Below, in pieces: positions 1 through 5,712 of a stretch of 6,220 bases of DNA; the stretch's first letter is position 1; each line of letters starts with the position of its first letter. The notes under the pieces are model-generated. The model did not search any database. It was given only the letters and a program-made list of their open reading frames with translations, and was not told the origin of the DNA. The DNA comes from an uncultured Armatimonadota bacterium. Lineage in GTDB: Bacteria; Armatimonadota; Fimbriimonadia; Fimbriimonadales; Fimbriimonadaceae. The position numbers and the translations under genes are program-made. Where the stretch lies: contig CAMLEL010000156.1 of assembly GCA_946478935.1 (NCBI GenBank), forward strand, positions 1-6,220. Direction: 5' to 3'.

Positions 1-685
1 GCACCCCTGCGACCTGATCATAAAACGGCCTCAGCAACCGCTGATAGAAGCTGGAGAGAGTGGGGTTGTCTTCCGCTTCACGCGCATCGCAAAGGCTCGA
101 CCGCAACTCGTCGGCGACCTGCTCGGCATCCTGCTTCGCCTGACCGGCGATGGCACCGACAGCGCCATCGAGCGCCCAATCGAACGCGCTTCGAATTTCG
201 TTGAATACCGGTGCCAAGGGGAGTTCTGCGCTAACGGGTGGCGCATCATCCAGGCTGACCACTCCGCGCCATCCCCATGCCTCTGTGATCTCATCCAGAA
301 TCTCGGGGCGGGCACGTCGAACGATCTCCAGGTTGGCTCCAGCCTTGAGCAAGGTCTCGCGGGTGACGACGGTCTCCGATCCGAATAGCGTCGAGAATTC
401 ACCGGCTGCGCTCCAGAGTCCCTTGGTGGACGTGTCGTTATGGGGAAGCGTTTTGAATCGGCCCGCTTGGCGTCGGCCACTTGGAATCTTCGCGAAGTAG
501 TCCGTATCATGCACCCCGGCAAGGAACCTGCGCGAGTAGCCTGCTCGACGGGAAGCCACCGCAACGCCCGCCTTCATCGGCTCATCCCAAAAGACCGTCT
601 GTCCCAATGCAAGGAACGGTGCGTTGGGTGCGATTTCTTCGAGTCTCGCCAATGCCTCTTTCAAGCTGAGGTTTCCGTTCTCCAT
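1..685 (-). CDS. Unrecognised soluble protein, third gene of operon (C-terminus beyond window)
   Basis: An open minus-strand frame begins at ATG 683-685 and stays open for 228 codons to the left edge, so the C-terminus is missing. I do not recognise the family. The N-terminus (MENGNLSLKEALARLEEIAP) looks like a cytosolic amphipathic helix. There is no signal peptide or membrane segment. Visible blocks that look conserved are GQTVFWDEP (28-36), FLAGVHDTDYFAK (54-66), HNDTSTKGLWSAAGEF (82-97) and a helical acidic stretch from about 160 to 205. The clustered D/H/E residues (D34, H59, D60, D62, H82, D84) could bind metal or a polar substrate, but that is inference. It starts 22 bp after the thioesterase stop, so it is very probably co-transcribed with it. 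The ribosome site is weak (AGG about 9-10 nt upstream). Long minus- and plus-strand frames overlapping it in other phases are shadows; this frame continues the operon order and has protein-like composition. Confidence 0.72.
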   Translation of the reverse strand, partial: MENGNLSLKEALARLEEIAPNAPFLALGQTVFWDEPMKAGVAVASRRAGYSRRFLAGVHDTDYFAKIPSGRRQAGRFKTLPHNDTSTKGLWSAAGEFSTLFGSETVVTRETLLKAGANLEIVRRARPEILDEITEAWGWRGVVSLDDAPPVSAELPLAPVFNEIRSAFDWALDGAVGAIAGQAKQDAEQVADELRSSLCDAREAEDNPTLSSFYQRLLRPFYDQVAGV

Positions 686-707
686 GCGTACTTACCTACG
701 TCGCGGG

Positions 708-1142
708 TTATTGCAGCCTTTCGTGATTGGCAGGATCACGCTCCAGCAACTCGCGCATGAAGGGGGGAATCGAGATTGCGCCTCTGGTTTGCGGACTCAT
801 GACCACGTGCCAAGTGTAGCCCTCAGTGACCACACGACCCAAGGACTCATTTACCACTTGGTACTCAAACTTGATCGCCGCACGCTTGACCTCGCTGGTC
901 CAAACGTTAACCGTTACCCAGTCATCATATTTGACTTCGCCTTTGTATCGCAGATGGGCTTCCACCACGGGCAAGAGAATGCCCTCTTCCTCCAGTCCCT
1001 TGTAGGTGAACCCCCGCGCCCGGCACCAAGCGCCACGTGCCTGCTCGAACCAATAGAGATAGTTCGCGTAGTAGGCATGACCCATTTGGTCGGTCTCCCC
1101 ATATCGCACACGGATCCGCTCCTTCGTCACTGCGGAGATCAT
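708..1142 (-). CDS. Acyl-CoA thioesterase, YbgC/FadM-like 4HBT hotdog family
   Basis: A 144-residue single hotdog-fold protein, the normal length for the 4-hydroxybenzoyl-CoA thioesterase family. The signature is RVRYGETDQMGHAYYANYL at residues 11-29: Asp18 is the expected catalytic acid, followed by G21 and the Y25-x-x-Y28 helix start. VKYDDWVTV (70-78) and YTWHVVM (109-115) match later hotdog strands. Family knowledge predicts hydrolysis of acyl-CoA thioesters in the cytosol; chain length and substrate cannot be read here. The frame extends upstream to 1247, but that would overlap the kinase gene and add unlike sequence, so ATG 1140-1142 was chosen. A GTG four codons later (1130) is a possible alternative, because GGTGGG directly abuts the ATG and would be better spaced for the GTG. 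The gene lies 55 bp after the kinase and 22 bp before the unrecognised gene on the same strand, suggesting one operon. Confidence 0.92.
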   Translation of the reverse strand: MISAVTKERIRVRYGETDQMGHAYYANYLYWFEQARGAWCRARGFTYKGLEEEGILLPVVEAHLRYKGEVKYDDWVTVNVWTSEVKRAAIKFEYQVVNESLGRVVTEGYTWHVVMSPQTRGAISIPPFMRELLERDPANHERLQ

Positions 1143-1197
1143 CCCACCAGTAAACCCGACATCCGATTCTGCTCTCGAAGCAGCCCCAATCGAACCG

Positions 1198-2106
1198 TCA
1201 CCTGTATTCCTTTGCAATGTGGGGATTTGCATTCCGCAAGGCTTCAATCGAACGGAGACTGGGAACCTCCGACGTGGCGCCGATGGAACCGCAAATTAGG
1301 CTGCCTGCACATGCGGCGAACTGAAGACATCTTCCTATTTCCCACTTCTCATTCAAGCCATAGAGCATGCCCGCGCGGAAGATATCGCCTGCTCCGGTGG
1401 AGTCCACAACCGTTGGAGCGGGAAATGGTGGATAGGCTCGGACCGGGTGCTCAGAAGAACCGGCCACGAAGCCGTTTGGGCCGTCGCTCAGGATCGTGAA
1501 GCAGCCCTTGGCGGCAATCCATTCCTGAACCCATCGCATGTTCTTCTGGATGTTGTTTCGCACACCGACACTGTCGGTGCTGCTTTGCCAATAGTCGGCA
1601 GGTCCCAGTTCTCCATCTTGATCGACGAAGTCCATGAGGTATCGACTCATGCCCGCTGATTTGGCTTGCTTGGCAGCGACGAGTGAAGCGCTTGGCATGT
1701 TGCCGTCAGTCGTGAGCCATTGTGCTCGCCAGTCACCTACATTCCGGAAATCGGTTCCGATCTCCATAGCGGCGAACCCGCGTCCAAACATCGTACGATC
1801 GCCATCCGGGGTCACGTAGATCGTACAGATCGGAGGCTCCTCTTGCTGACGTCGGCTCGGCTGCTCATAACGGAGCCCATGACGCTCAAGTAGATGGATC
1901 AAGTTGTCCGCTTCTGGTCCCACTCCCAAGGAGTTGCCGTACAGACTGAAATCAGCGTTCCAGGCGCGTAGAGCCGCTGCCGTATTGGCCGCCTCGCCAC
2001 CCAGGTAGTCACGCTGTTCGGTGATTTCGACGTACCCGCCTGATGCAGGCAGTTGAGGAACGCGGCAAATGCGATCAATACATATCGTGCCGAAGACGAG
2101 GATCAT
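1198..2106 (-). CDS. PfkB-family (ribokinase-like) carbohydrate/nucleoside kinase
   Basis: A 302-residue protein of the usual ribokinase-family length. Both PfkB signatures are visible: a GG-x-x-x-N-x-A motif (GGEAANTA, residues 36-43) in the substrate-binding part, and DSTGAGDIFRAG (235-246), where GAGD supplies the anion hole and D241 is the expected catalytic base. The N-terminal strand VFGTICIDRICRVP followed by an ASGG turn is also typical. The predicted reaction is ATP-dependent phosphorylation of a sugar or nucleoside hydroxyl in the cytosol. The substrate cannot be assigned from these motifs, and the lid region (about 10-35 and 90-110) does not clearly match fructokinase, ribokinase or adenosine kinase. 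It is the first gene of the leftward operon. Its ATG (2104-2106) has no strong ribosome site; a GGGATGG lies about 13-19 nt upstream. Confidence 0.9.
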   Translation of the reverse strand: MILVFGTICIDRICRVPQLPASGGYVEITEQRDYLGGEAANTAAALRAWNADFSLYGNSLGVGPEADNLIHLLERHGLRYEQPSRRQQEEPPICTIYVTPDGDRTMFGRGFAAMEIGTDFRNVGDWRAQWLTTDGNMPSASLVAAKQAKSAGMSRYLMDFVDQDGELGPADYWQSSTDSVGVRNNIQKNMRWVQEWIAAKGCFTILSDGPNGFVAGSSEHPVRAYPPFPAPTVVDSTGAGDIFRAGMLYGLNEKWEIGRCLQFAACAGSLICGSIGATSEVPSLRSIEALRNANPHIAKEYR

Positions 2107-2165
2107 CGTTTCATAGCCATCCCAAGAGCAAATTCTAACTCGAACCAGAGGTACCCTTTCACTTC
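2107..2165. other. Divergent intergenic region, kinase operon and membrane/exported unit
   Basis: 59 bp between the start codons of oppositely oriented genes must hold promoters for both. Rightward, TACCCT lies 8 nt from its ATG. Leftward, a TAGAAT hexamer on the minus strand lies 25 nt from the kinase ATG and could be its -10, with a short leader. No convincing -35 boxes or operator repeats are seen. Confidence 0.4.
2152..2157 (+). promoter_or_regulatory. Candidate -10 element for the membrane/exported protein unit
   Basis: TACCCT fits the TANNNT -10 pattern and ends 8 nt before ATG 2166, which would put the transcript start at or next to the start codon. No convincing -35 hexamer is seen, and the hexamer alone is common by chance. 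It is listed because two other unit-leading genes here show the same geometry. Confidence 0.25.
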
Positions 2166-2549
2166 ATGTTTTGGCTACAGGCGCTCCTTTGTTTCGCACT
2201 TTGGATCGCTTACGGCATCTGGCAGATGCGACGATCCTCCGGTTTGCGCGCCAAACTCGAAAGGATTCCTCGCACAAAGCGGGCCCTCTTGGGGGTTGGT
2301 TTGATGCTGGGAGGTGCGGGCGTCCTCTTCCTCGCTCTCATGCTTGGGCACGCCTTTGGCGGATTTAGCGGAGCGGGAATGTCAACTTTGACCTGGATCT
2401 CCGTGGCTGTATGCGGCCTGGCCTTCGTTTACGCCCAAACACTTTCGATGGCGATATTGGTAACGCTGGCATACGAAGGAGCCGTAACATCGAGTCAGAA
2501 CCAAGCGTCTGAGCATAATGGATCAGACCCAGGAAACGTGAAACCATGA
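2166..2549 (+). CDS. Small membrane protein with three predicted helices
   Basis: A 127-residue protein that I do not recognise. Hydrophobic segments lie at about residues 2-20, 40-64 and 74-102. A basic loop (RRSSGLRAKLERIPRTKR, 22-39) separates the first two, which by the positive-inside rule puts that loop in the cytoplasm. The second segment is rich in Gly (GVGLMLGGAG) and the C-terminal 25 residues are polar. The stop overlaps the start of the next gene as ATGA, so the two are translationally coupled and probably work together at the membrane. It starts 59 bp from the divergent kinase gene. No well-placed ribosome site precedes ATG 2166 (AGAGGT at 2147-2152 is 13 nt away), but a TACCCT hexamer lies 8 nt upstream, compatible with a leaderless start. 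No function is proposed. Confidence 0.76.
   Translation: MFWLQALLCFALWIAYGIWQMRRSSGLRAKLERIPRTKRALLGVGLMLGGAGVLFLALMLGHAFGGFSGAGMSTLTWISVAVCGLAFVYAQTLSMAILVTLAYEGAVTSSQNQASEHNGSDPGNVKP
2531..2536 (+). promoter_or_regulatory. Ribosome binding site for the exported protein gene
   Basis: AGGAAA lies 9 nt before ATG 2546, inside the end of the membrane-protein gene. It supports this start and independent or coupled re-initiation at the ATGA overlap. Confidence 0.55.
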
Positions 2550-3133
2550 ATCGCATCCTTTCCCTCTTCTGCCTCATCTTGGTGCTTTCGGTTGGAGCCG
2601 TTGCCCAAACGAAGAATTCGCAATCGGAAGTGACGCTCCAAAAGATGCGGCAGTTGGACTTGCTGAACCATTTGATTCCCCTGGTCATGACAAAAGACCA
2701 GATCAAGAAGATCTTGCCCACGGTCGAAAAGGCCCGGCGAGATGTGCGCATCCAGGAAGAAGAGGAAGCCAAGATGCTCCAACAAAAGAGCGCTCAGATC
2801 GATAAAGCGGTGAAGGATGGAGTTGACAAGGGTGACGTGCCCGATAAAACCCTTTTGAAAGAGCTGAACGCCATGATCCGCTTCTTCACCATGAAGCGCG
2901 ATGCCGTTGCCAACGATAACACACAAATGGTCCTGGAGGTCCTCAAGACGACCTTGAATGCAGGGCAACTCAAAGCAGCCGGAAACTCACTCAATCCGCG
3001 CGTTTTCGATCCTACGGTCAAGGTTGAGGAGCTAAAGGATGACGATCGACTGAAGCTCTTCGTCCGTGAGGTTATTCTCGATCCCCTTGCATACGACCTG
3101 TTGGTCAAAATGCAGGCGGGCCAGCGCGGCTAG
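2546..3133 (+). CDS. Exported helical protein with weak Spy/CpxP-like (LTxxQ) motifs
   Basis: A 195-residue protein with a clear signal peptide: MNR, a hydrophobic core (ILSLFCLILVLSVG) and an AVA-Q cleavage site after residue 20. The mature protein is highly charged and mostly helical, with a Glu-rich, coiled-coil-prone stretch (about 58-92, including EEEEAKMLQQKSAQIDKAVK). Two degenerate LTxxQ-like motifs are visible: VMTKDQIKKILPTVEKARR from residue 47, and TLNAGQLKAA from about 136. This layout resembles Spy/CpxP-type extracytoplasmic chaperones or stress sensors, but the motifs are imperfect and the match is inference. There are no catalytic signatures and no Cys in the mature part. It is coupled to the preceding membrane protein by an ATGA overlap. 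Its TAG stop lies in a CTAG that also forms the stop of the converging peptidase gene. Confidence 0.8.
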   Translation: MNRILSLFCLILVLSVGAVAQTKNSQSEVTLQKMRQLDLLNHLIPLVMTKDQIKKILPTVEKARRDVRIQEEEEAKMLQQKSAQIDKAVKDGVDKGDVPDKTLLKELNAMIRFFTMKRDAVANDNTQMVLEVLKTTLNAGQLKAAGNSLNPRVFDPTVKVEELKDDDRLKLFVREVILDPLAYDLLVKMQAGQRG

Positions 3134-4563
3134 CTCACGAACCTCGCGATGTCCGATTTCAGTCGCTCCAACGATGGTCCATGAATGTACATCATGTGAC
3201 CAGCCTCGTATTCACTCGTCTCGAAGTTTGCCTTTAAGGCACCATCCAAGCCCATGTGATTAAGGGTGTATTCGGTCGCCAAGTATGGGGTTGCGAGGTC
3301 ATAGAATCCACTGGCGATGTAAACGCGCGTGTGCGGATTTTTGGAAATGGCCTTTCGCAGCGCCTCGCTCGTATCTGGCATGCCCTGGCCCGCTGAACCC
3401 CAGTTCCAATCCTGAAACACCTTGTTGAACACGTTGTATTCCAGGTCCGTCTTGTAGCCGAGTTCGGTGCGAACGTACTGATTGAAGGTGCCCACATAAG
3501 GGGGCATTAAGGCGCTGATGCTGGGATCATGCTCGGAGTGCTGGGCCGTGTGATCTCCATCGATGCCGACAAACCGGCTGTCGATGCGTCCGACGGTCCG
3601 CTTTCGGTCCCTCAACAATTCTTTGCAGAAGCCGTGGATGTTTATCCGGAGGTTGCATTGGTCGATATATTCCGGCCTCAGCCCAGTGAAGCGGGCAAGT
3701 TCTTGAATCGTCCGTTTACGCTCGGCGGCCGTGACTCCGTCTCCTCGCGCCAGAATGCTTGCATACTCACCAAGGGCAAACTTCTCGACCTGCCGAAGAA
3801 AACTTCTGAGATTGGACTTTTTGGAAAGCACCCCGTGGTAGTGAGCCGTTGCCGCATAAGTTGGGAGAAAGAGGACATACGGCAGATCGTTACCTTTCAC
3901 AAAACGTGCAGTCTGGTAGTTGAGGATGGAGGAGACAAGCACAATCCCGTTGAAGGCGATCCCGCGATCGATCAAGTGTCCAGATATGCCGGCTGAACGC
4001 AGCGTGCCATAGCTTTCTCCGACCAGGTAGAGAGGCGAAGCCCAGCGCTCGTTCCTTGAAATGTAGAGCCGAATGAATTCGCTAACTGCTTCGATGTCGC
4101 CCTGTACGCCTAGGTGTTTGTCCGCGATTTCCTTGTTTTTGGCTCGACTGAATCCAGTGTTGACCGGGTCGATAAAGACCAGGTCTGTGAAATCCAGCCA
4201 CGTAAACTCATTGTCGACTAACCGATGTGGCGGCGGTGGAAATTCACCCGATTCGGTCATTGCCACACGCTTTGGCCCCAAGGCGCCCAAATGAAGCCAG
4301 ACCGAAGGTGAACCCGGGCCACCATTGAACGAAAACATGAGAGGGCGTTTTCCAGGTTCTGTGCCTTCGACTGTGTAGGCCATGTAGAACATTTGCGCCT
4401 CAATGTCGCCCAACTCATTCTTGAATGGCATCCGCCCTACCGTCGTCCGGTATTGCAGCGTCCGATTGCCGATCTTGATGCTCTGATCGCGCATCACCGG
4501 CTCTTCTTCGGCGAAGGTGACTTCTTTCTTGACGTCAGCAGCGGGAGTGGGCTCGTCGGGCAT
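3130..4563 (-). CDS. Peptidase S10 family (serine carboxypeptidase-like) protein
   Basis: A 477-residue alpha/beta-hydrolase of the S10 family. Numbering from ATG 4561-4563, visible motifs are FSFNGGPGSPSVW (from residue 78; NGGPGS is the substrate/oxyanion-region motif), GESYGT (182-187) with nucleophile Ser184, GFYDLATP with Asp422, and EAGHMMYIH with His456. The Ser-Asp-His triad is therefore complete and in the family order. The expected activity is carboxypeptidase, releasing C-terminal residues, though some relatives are acyltransferases. No signal peptide is visible, which is unusual for a family best known from secreted or vacuolar enzymes, so location is uncertain. The frame extends upstream to a GTG at 4623, but that extension is Lys-rich, not signal-like and overlaps the sigma gene, so I prefer the ATG. 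A TATTGT hexamer 6 nt before it suggests a leaderless start. It is divergent from the ECF sigma gene and convergent with the exported protein gene. Confidence 0.92.
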   Translation of the reverse strand: MPDEPTPAADVKKEVTFAEEEPVMRDQSIKIGNRTLQYRTTVGRMPFKNELGDIEAQMFYMAYTVEGTEPGKRPLMFSFNGGPGSPSVWLHLGALGPKRVAMTESGEFPPPPHRLVDNEFTWLDFTDLVFIDPVNTGFSRAKNKEIADKHLGVQGDIEAVSEFIRLYISRNERWASPLYLVGESYGTLRSAGISGHLIDRGIAFNGIVLVSSILNYQTARFVKGNDLPYVLFLPTYAATAHYHGVLSKKSNLRSFLRQVEKFALGEYASILARGDGVTAAERKRTIQELARFTGLRPEYIDQCNLRINIHGFCKELLRDRKRTVGRIDSRFVGIDGDHTAQHSEHDPSISALMPPYVGTFNQYVRTELGYKTDLEYNVFNKVFQDWNWGSAGQGMPDTSEALRKAISKNPHTRVYIASGFYDLATPYLATEYTLNHMGLDGALKANFETSEYEAGHMMYIHGPSLERLKSDIARFVS

Positions 4564-4569
4564 GCGAAA

Positions 4570-4575
4570 ACAATA
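4570..4575 (-). promoter_or_regulatory. Candidate -10 element for the S10 peptidase gene
   Basis: On the minus strand TATTGT ends 6 nt before ATG 4563 and no ribosome site is present, consistent with transcription starting at or near the ATG. No clear -35 match is visible. Confidence 0.25.
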
Positions 4576-4590
4576 CCCATTCGAAATTGA

Positions 4591-4603
4591 TGGAAACTTT
4601 CCA
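4591..4603. promoter_or_regulatory. 13-nt palindrome in the divergent peptidase/sigma gap, possible operator or ECF promoter element
   Basis: TGGAAA-C-TTTCCA is a perfect 6-bp inverted repeat around one base. It lies between the two divergent start codons, 28 bp from the peptidase ATG and 15 bp from the sigma ATG. The GGAAAC within it (4592-4597) also resembles the GGAAC -35 box of ECF-sigma promoters reading rightward, which would fit autoregulation. No matching -10 (such as CGTC or TCTGA) is obvious at 16-17 bp. Confidence 0.3.
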
Positions 4604-4617
4604 ACTTTTTTGACCTT

Positions 4618-5214
4618 ATGCACGACATAGGCGACAAGAAGTTGGGTCCATTGCCATTGCTTGCGAGAAGAGGAATCTGGAGAAACGGCGGAATTGCCGG
4701 CGAATCTCGTCGAGTGTTAGCCGCAATTGACGGCGATCGATCCGCTTTCGATGATCTGGTTCACATTTATGACACTGAGTTGAGAAGATATGTTGCCAAA
4801 CGTATCGTTCCCGAATCGGTCGACGATGTATTGCAGGACGTATGGCTGGCGGCTTGGGCCGCTTTGCCAAGCTTTGACCAACGGAGCCGCTTCAAGTCTT
4901 GGCTTTATGGCATCTGCCTCCATAAAATCCGAGACCACTACCGCGCCATCAAACGCAACATCCCATCTGTTGAGCTGACGGAAGCCATCGCCGCCGGCTC
5001 CGCGAATGGGATCGACGCCGCCACGATTGCCGCCCTCCCCGGCATGCTGGCCCAACTCACCGAAACGCAACGTGAAGTTCTTGAGCTTTACTACTTTTCA
5101 CAGTTGAATCTCCCTGAAATTGGACAAGCCCTCGGCAGAAACCTCAATACCGTCAAGTATCAGTTCTACCGGGCCCACTCCGAACTTGCAGACATGATGC
5201 AGGAGGATCAATGA
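4618..5214 (+). CDS. ECF-type RNA polymerase sigma factor (sigma-70 family)
   Basis: A protein of up to 198 residues with the two-domain ECF architecture. Sigma2 spans about 42-112: DDVLQDVWLAAWAAL (69-83) is the core-binding region 2.2, and FKSWLYGICLHKIRDHYRAIKR (92-113) covers regions 2.3/2.4 for promoter melting and -10 recognition. A linker follows, then sigma4 at about 140-194, whose helix-turn-helix is LPEIGQALGRNLNTVKYQFYRAHSEL (165-190), for -35 binding. It directs core RNA polymerase to a small regulon, probably held inactive by the coupled anti-sigma factor. The start is uncertain: ATG 4618 gives a 32-residue extension with no ribosome site, while GTG 4714 (residue 33) would give the usual short lead before LAAIDGDRSAFDDLV. 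It overlaps the next gene by ATGA. The divergent S10 peptidase is a possible target. Confidence 0.94.
   Translation: MHDIGDKKLGPLPLLARRGIWRNGGIAGESRRVLAAIDGDRSAFDDLVHIYDTELRRYVAKRIVPESVDDVLQDVWLAAWAALPSFDQRSRFKSWLYGICLHKIRDHYRAIKRNIPSVELTEAIAAGSANGIDAATIAALPGMLAQLTETQREVLELYYFSQLNLPEIGQALGRNLNTVKYQFYRAHSELADMMQEDQ
5201..5206 (+). promoter_or_regulatory. Strong ribosome binding site for the anti-sigma gene
   Basis: AGGAGG sits 4 nt before ATG 5211, within the last codons of the sigma gene. It fixes the anti-sigma start and, with the ATGA overlap, implies tightly matched production of both proteins. Confidence 0.75.
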
Positions 5215-5633
5215 GCATTCCGTGTCAGGGTAAGGACGAACGCTTACTCATGCTCGCTCATGGGCAGTTGGGATTCTTCGAGCGAATCGGGATCCTGAGG
5301 CACGTCAAGTCATGCCCGAGCTGCCGCAGCCGGTTGGCTCGCTATGAAAGACTGTCCTCCGCCATCGCGGTCGTGATGGCGTCGCCGAATGGGATGCGTG
5401 TTCTGCCCAGCCTTGCATTCAAATCGGCGTCGATTCGCAGTGCATTTCTGGCGCTGGTGATCATCAGCATCATGGCTCTTTTCTGGACTTTGAAAGGTCC
5501 CGCTGCCGCCGCCGGCGATCCCTCATCCACTCATCCAACGCTCAAACGTTGCGGGCACGCCTCTGCTTCGCCCGAGGCCGGAGCGACCAAAGCCTGTGAC
5601 GGACCGATTCCTGCCCGTGACTTGCCCGAATAG
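5211..5633 (+). CDS. Anti-sigma factor with ZAS-type zinc motif and one membrane helix
   Basis: A 140-residue protein that is probably the regulator of the preceding sigma factor. The N-terminal cytoplasmic part holds H31-x3-C35-x2-C38 (RHVKSCPSCRSRL), the zinc-binding pattern of ZAS-domain anti-sigma factors, with helical sequence on both sides (from about residue 9 to 55). One hydrophobic helix follows at about 77-94 (SAFLALVIISIMALFWTL). The extracytoplasmic tail is only about 45 residues, low-complexity (Ala/Pro/Ser), with two cysteines (C114, C129) and H116. By family knowledge the N-terminal part clamps the sigma factor until a signal releases it, by regulated proteolysis or by redox change at the zinc site. 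The tail is too short for a folded sensor domain, so the sensing route is unclear. It is coupled to the sigma gene by ATGA and a strong AGGAGG, and followed by a terminator. Confidence 0.86.
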   Translation: MSIPCQGKDERLLMLAHGQLGFFERIGILRHVKSCPSCRSRLARYERLSSAIAVVMASPNGMRVLPSLAFKSASIRSAFLALVIISIMALFWTLKGPAAAAGDPSSTHPTLKRCGHASASPEAGATKACDGPIPARDLPE

Positions 5634-5664
5634 TCGTCATTCCAAACCCTCATCCCACACCCCC

Positions 5665-5689
5665 GGGGGAGCGCACCGCTCCCCCTTTT
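5665..5689 (+). terminator. Rho-independent terminator after the sigma/anti-sigma operon
   Basis: A perfect 9-bp GC-rich stem (left arm GGGGGAGCG at 5665-5673, right arm CGCTCCCCC at 5677-5685) closes a 3-nt CAC loop and is followed by TTTT. It lies 31 bp after the anti-sigma stop. Five C residues just before the left arm (5660-5664) could pair with its G run and compete with the hairpin. Confidence 0.88.
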
Positions 5690-5697
5690 AATCGGTG

Positions 5698-5703
5698 TAA
5701 TAT
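5698..5703 (+). promoter_or_regulatory. Candidate -10 element for the PhyH-family gene
   Basis: TAATAT, close to the TATAAT consensus and preceded by TG two bases upstream, ends 9 nt before ATG 5713. It lies just past the terminator, so the downstream gene needs its own promoter. No ribosome site is present before the ATG, suggesting a leaderless or nearly leaderless mRNA. Confidence 0.45.
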
Positions 5704-5712
5704 GGCACTGAC

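Noticed and set aside
31..564. Minus-strand open frame of 177 codons
   Set aside because: Its product is Arg/Ser/Pro-rich; the overlapping frame from ATG 685 is longer, open to the edge, better composed and in operon order.
1169..1183. Small hairpin (5-bp arms CTGCT/AGCAG) in the kinase-thioesterase gap
   Set aside because: The stem is too short, has no T tract and is common by chance; it is not a credible terminator or attenuator.
624..1499. Long plus-strand open frame (291 codons)
   Set aside because: It lies antisense to the thioesterase and kinase, both with clear family motifs; its translation is Arg/Pro/His-rich and shows no domain.
1790..1826. Palindrome ATCGTACGAT and a nearby second GATCGTAC
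   Set aside because: Both lie within kinase coding sequence, are short and encode unremarkable residues; no array or spacing pattern supports a site.
2365..2968. Overlapping minus-strand open frames
   Set aside because: They are antisense to the membrane/exported protein pair, which has coherent membrane segments, a signal peptide and an ATGA overlap.
3529..3996. Plus-strand open frame of 155 codons
   Set aside because: It lies antisense inside the S10 peptidase gene, whose triad motifs fix the coding strand.
4561..4623. Upstream GTG start for the S10 peptidase
   Set aside because: It adds 20 Lys-rich residues that are not signal-like, would overlap the sigma gene ATG and consume the whole divergent promoter region.
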